This document shows positions 29,766-30,449 of a DNA stretch of 30,449 nucleotides, piece by piece (positions within the stretch are counted from its first letter, which is position 1; each line of letters begins with the position of its first letter). The notes beneath the pieces are model-generated. The model saw only the letters and a list, made by a program, of their open reading frames with translations. It had not been told where the DNA came from and searched no databases. This stretch comes from a virus. The position numbers and the translations under genes were made by a program. The stretch spans positions 1-30,449 of the IMG/VR virus record IMGVR_UViG_3300008122_000018; one strand, written 5' to 3'.

Positions 29766-30449
29766 ATGTTTTATACATCAGTTGTAAAAATGGGAAATAA
29801 TATTATTCACCGTTATATCAAAGATGGAAAGCGTTATCAAGAAATTATTAAGAATTTTGATTATGATTTATATGTGAGAAGCGAATATTCGCGTGACGCT
29901 TTAGATGTACATAAAAACCATTTAAAACGTTATAATTTTGACAATATTTATGATATGAGTCAATTTATTAATGAAAATGGTAATGACAATGTTTATGGTA
30001 ATACTGATCCAGTAACACAATTTATAGCAAAAACATATCCTGATGAAATTAAATTAACTAATGATTATGTAGTTCTAAACTTCGATATTGAGACCGAACA
30101 TGGCGAAGGCTTTATTAAATATAAAGACCCTCATATTATCCAGGTTCAAGAAGATAAAAATGAACCAATTAAAATGGCATTAGGTGAATTTAAAAAGATC
30201 GATCTAAATGTGCATGAATATCATGTATATGATGAAGAAAAAAAAGATTGGCTTCTTTATGAAAATTCATGTTATGCACCTCAACAATTAGGATTCCCAG
30301 ACCCAAATTTAGCTTTATACCAGGTAATGTCGGTATCATTAATTTCATCTTTAGAAAATATAATTTATGTATATGGTACTAAAGAATTTAAAGGTGCACG
30401 CACAATTGAAGGCTCTGATTATACCATTCGTCATATTTATTGTGCAAAT
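29766..30449 (+). CDS. 43: DNA polymerase gp43-like, N-terminal part (cut by window end)
   Basis: 228 residues are visible before the window ends. ATG 29766 has GGAG 11 bases upstream. MFYTSVVKMGNNIIHRYI follows the T4/RB69 opening (FYISIETVGNNIVERYI). The exonuclease I motif is NFDIETE with Asp107 and Glu109, matching the T4 DIE pair at 112/114. After it is a region with DPHIIQVQ and FPDPNLALYQVMSVSLIS. This is the 3'-5' proofreading domain. The C-terminal polymerase half is encoded at 18439-19686, so this gene should end in the fingers, after motif A. Its end is outside the window, so it could instead be full length and the 18439 fragment a second copy; the next kilobases would decide. Confidence 0.88.
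   Translation, partial: MFYTSVVKMGNNIIHRYIKDGKRYQEIIKNFDYDLYVRSEYSRDALDVHKNHLKRYNFDNIYDMSQFINENGNDNVYGNTDPVTQFIAKTYPDEIKLTNDYVVLNFDIETEHGEGFIKYKDPHIIQVQEDKNEPIKMALGEFKKIDLNVHEYHVYDEEKKDWLLYENSCYAPQQLGFPDPNLALYQVMSVSLISSLENIIYVYGTKEFKGARTIEGSDYTIRHIYCAN

Overview
The window is a piece of an AT-rich, T4-like myovirus genome. At the left end, the genes run in the T4 order 68-21-22-23 (prohead core, prohead protease, scaffold, major capsid protein). Further right are a T4-type UvsX recombinase and the two separated parts of a T4-type family B DNA polymerase. I see no rRNA, tRNA, CRISPR array or insertion sequence. The strongly AT-rich codon use would suit a low-GC gammaproteobacterial host such as an Acinetobacter relative, but the host is a guess.

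Layout. Bases 3-4529 are the rightward capsid module, closed by a TTCG-loop terminator. Bases 4583-6829 hold a leftward orphan, an RNase HI remnant without its N-terminus, and three rightward genes (5536-6829) whose N-termini look like T4 capsid-targeting sequences. A 65-base hairpin and a terminator then mark a strand switch. Bases 6935-16258 are almost all leftward: a cyclic-phosphate-processing receiver (cREC) protein, small accessory genes, a tightly coupled operon containing a TelA-family protein and a diverged TelA-like relative, a PTH2-like protein, a 790-base gene-free but structured stretch (14752-15541), and a macro-domain protein. From 16319 to the end most genes are rightward: small hypotheticals, the C-terminal DNA polymerase fragment followed by uvsX, a fourth capsid-targeting-like gene, a leftward virion-protein-like orphan, a J-domain plus kinase-like protein next to a von Willebrand A protein, an adenylosuccinate-synthetase-like enzyme, and finally the exonuclease end of the DNA polymerase, cut by the window edge.

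Regulation. Many accessory genes are small cassettes. A GGACC-type stem-loop terminator is followed by a promoter with a TGTATATACA-like box, a spacer of about 17 bases, and TATAAT, with the start codon about 30 bases further on. This resembles the early-promoter stem-loop cassettes described for T4-type phages. A TATAAATA late-type motif lies before the first capsid-targeting-like gene.

How the genes may work together. The capsid module builds and matures the head, and the four capsid-targeting-like proteins may be packaged and injected. TelA, the TelA relative, the vWA protein and the J-domain/kinase-like protein belong to families known from bacterial tellurite/stress (Ter-type) systems, and together may be a phage version of such a system. 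The cREC and macro proteins both point to phosphate- or ADP-ribose-containing nucleotides, as in RNA repair or NAD-based conflict. These functional links are inferences from family and context.
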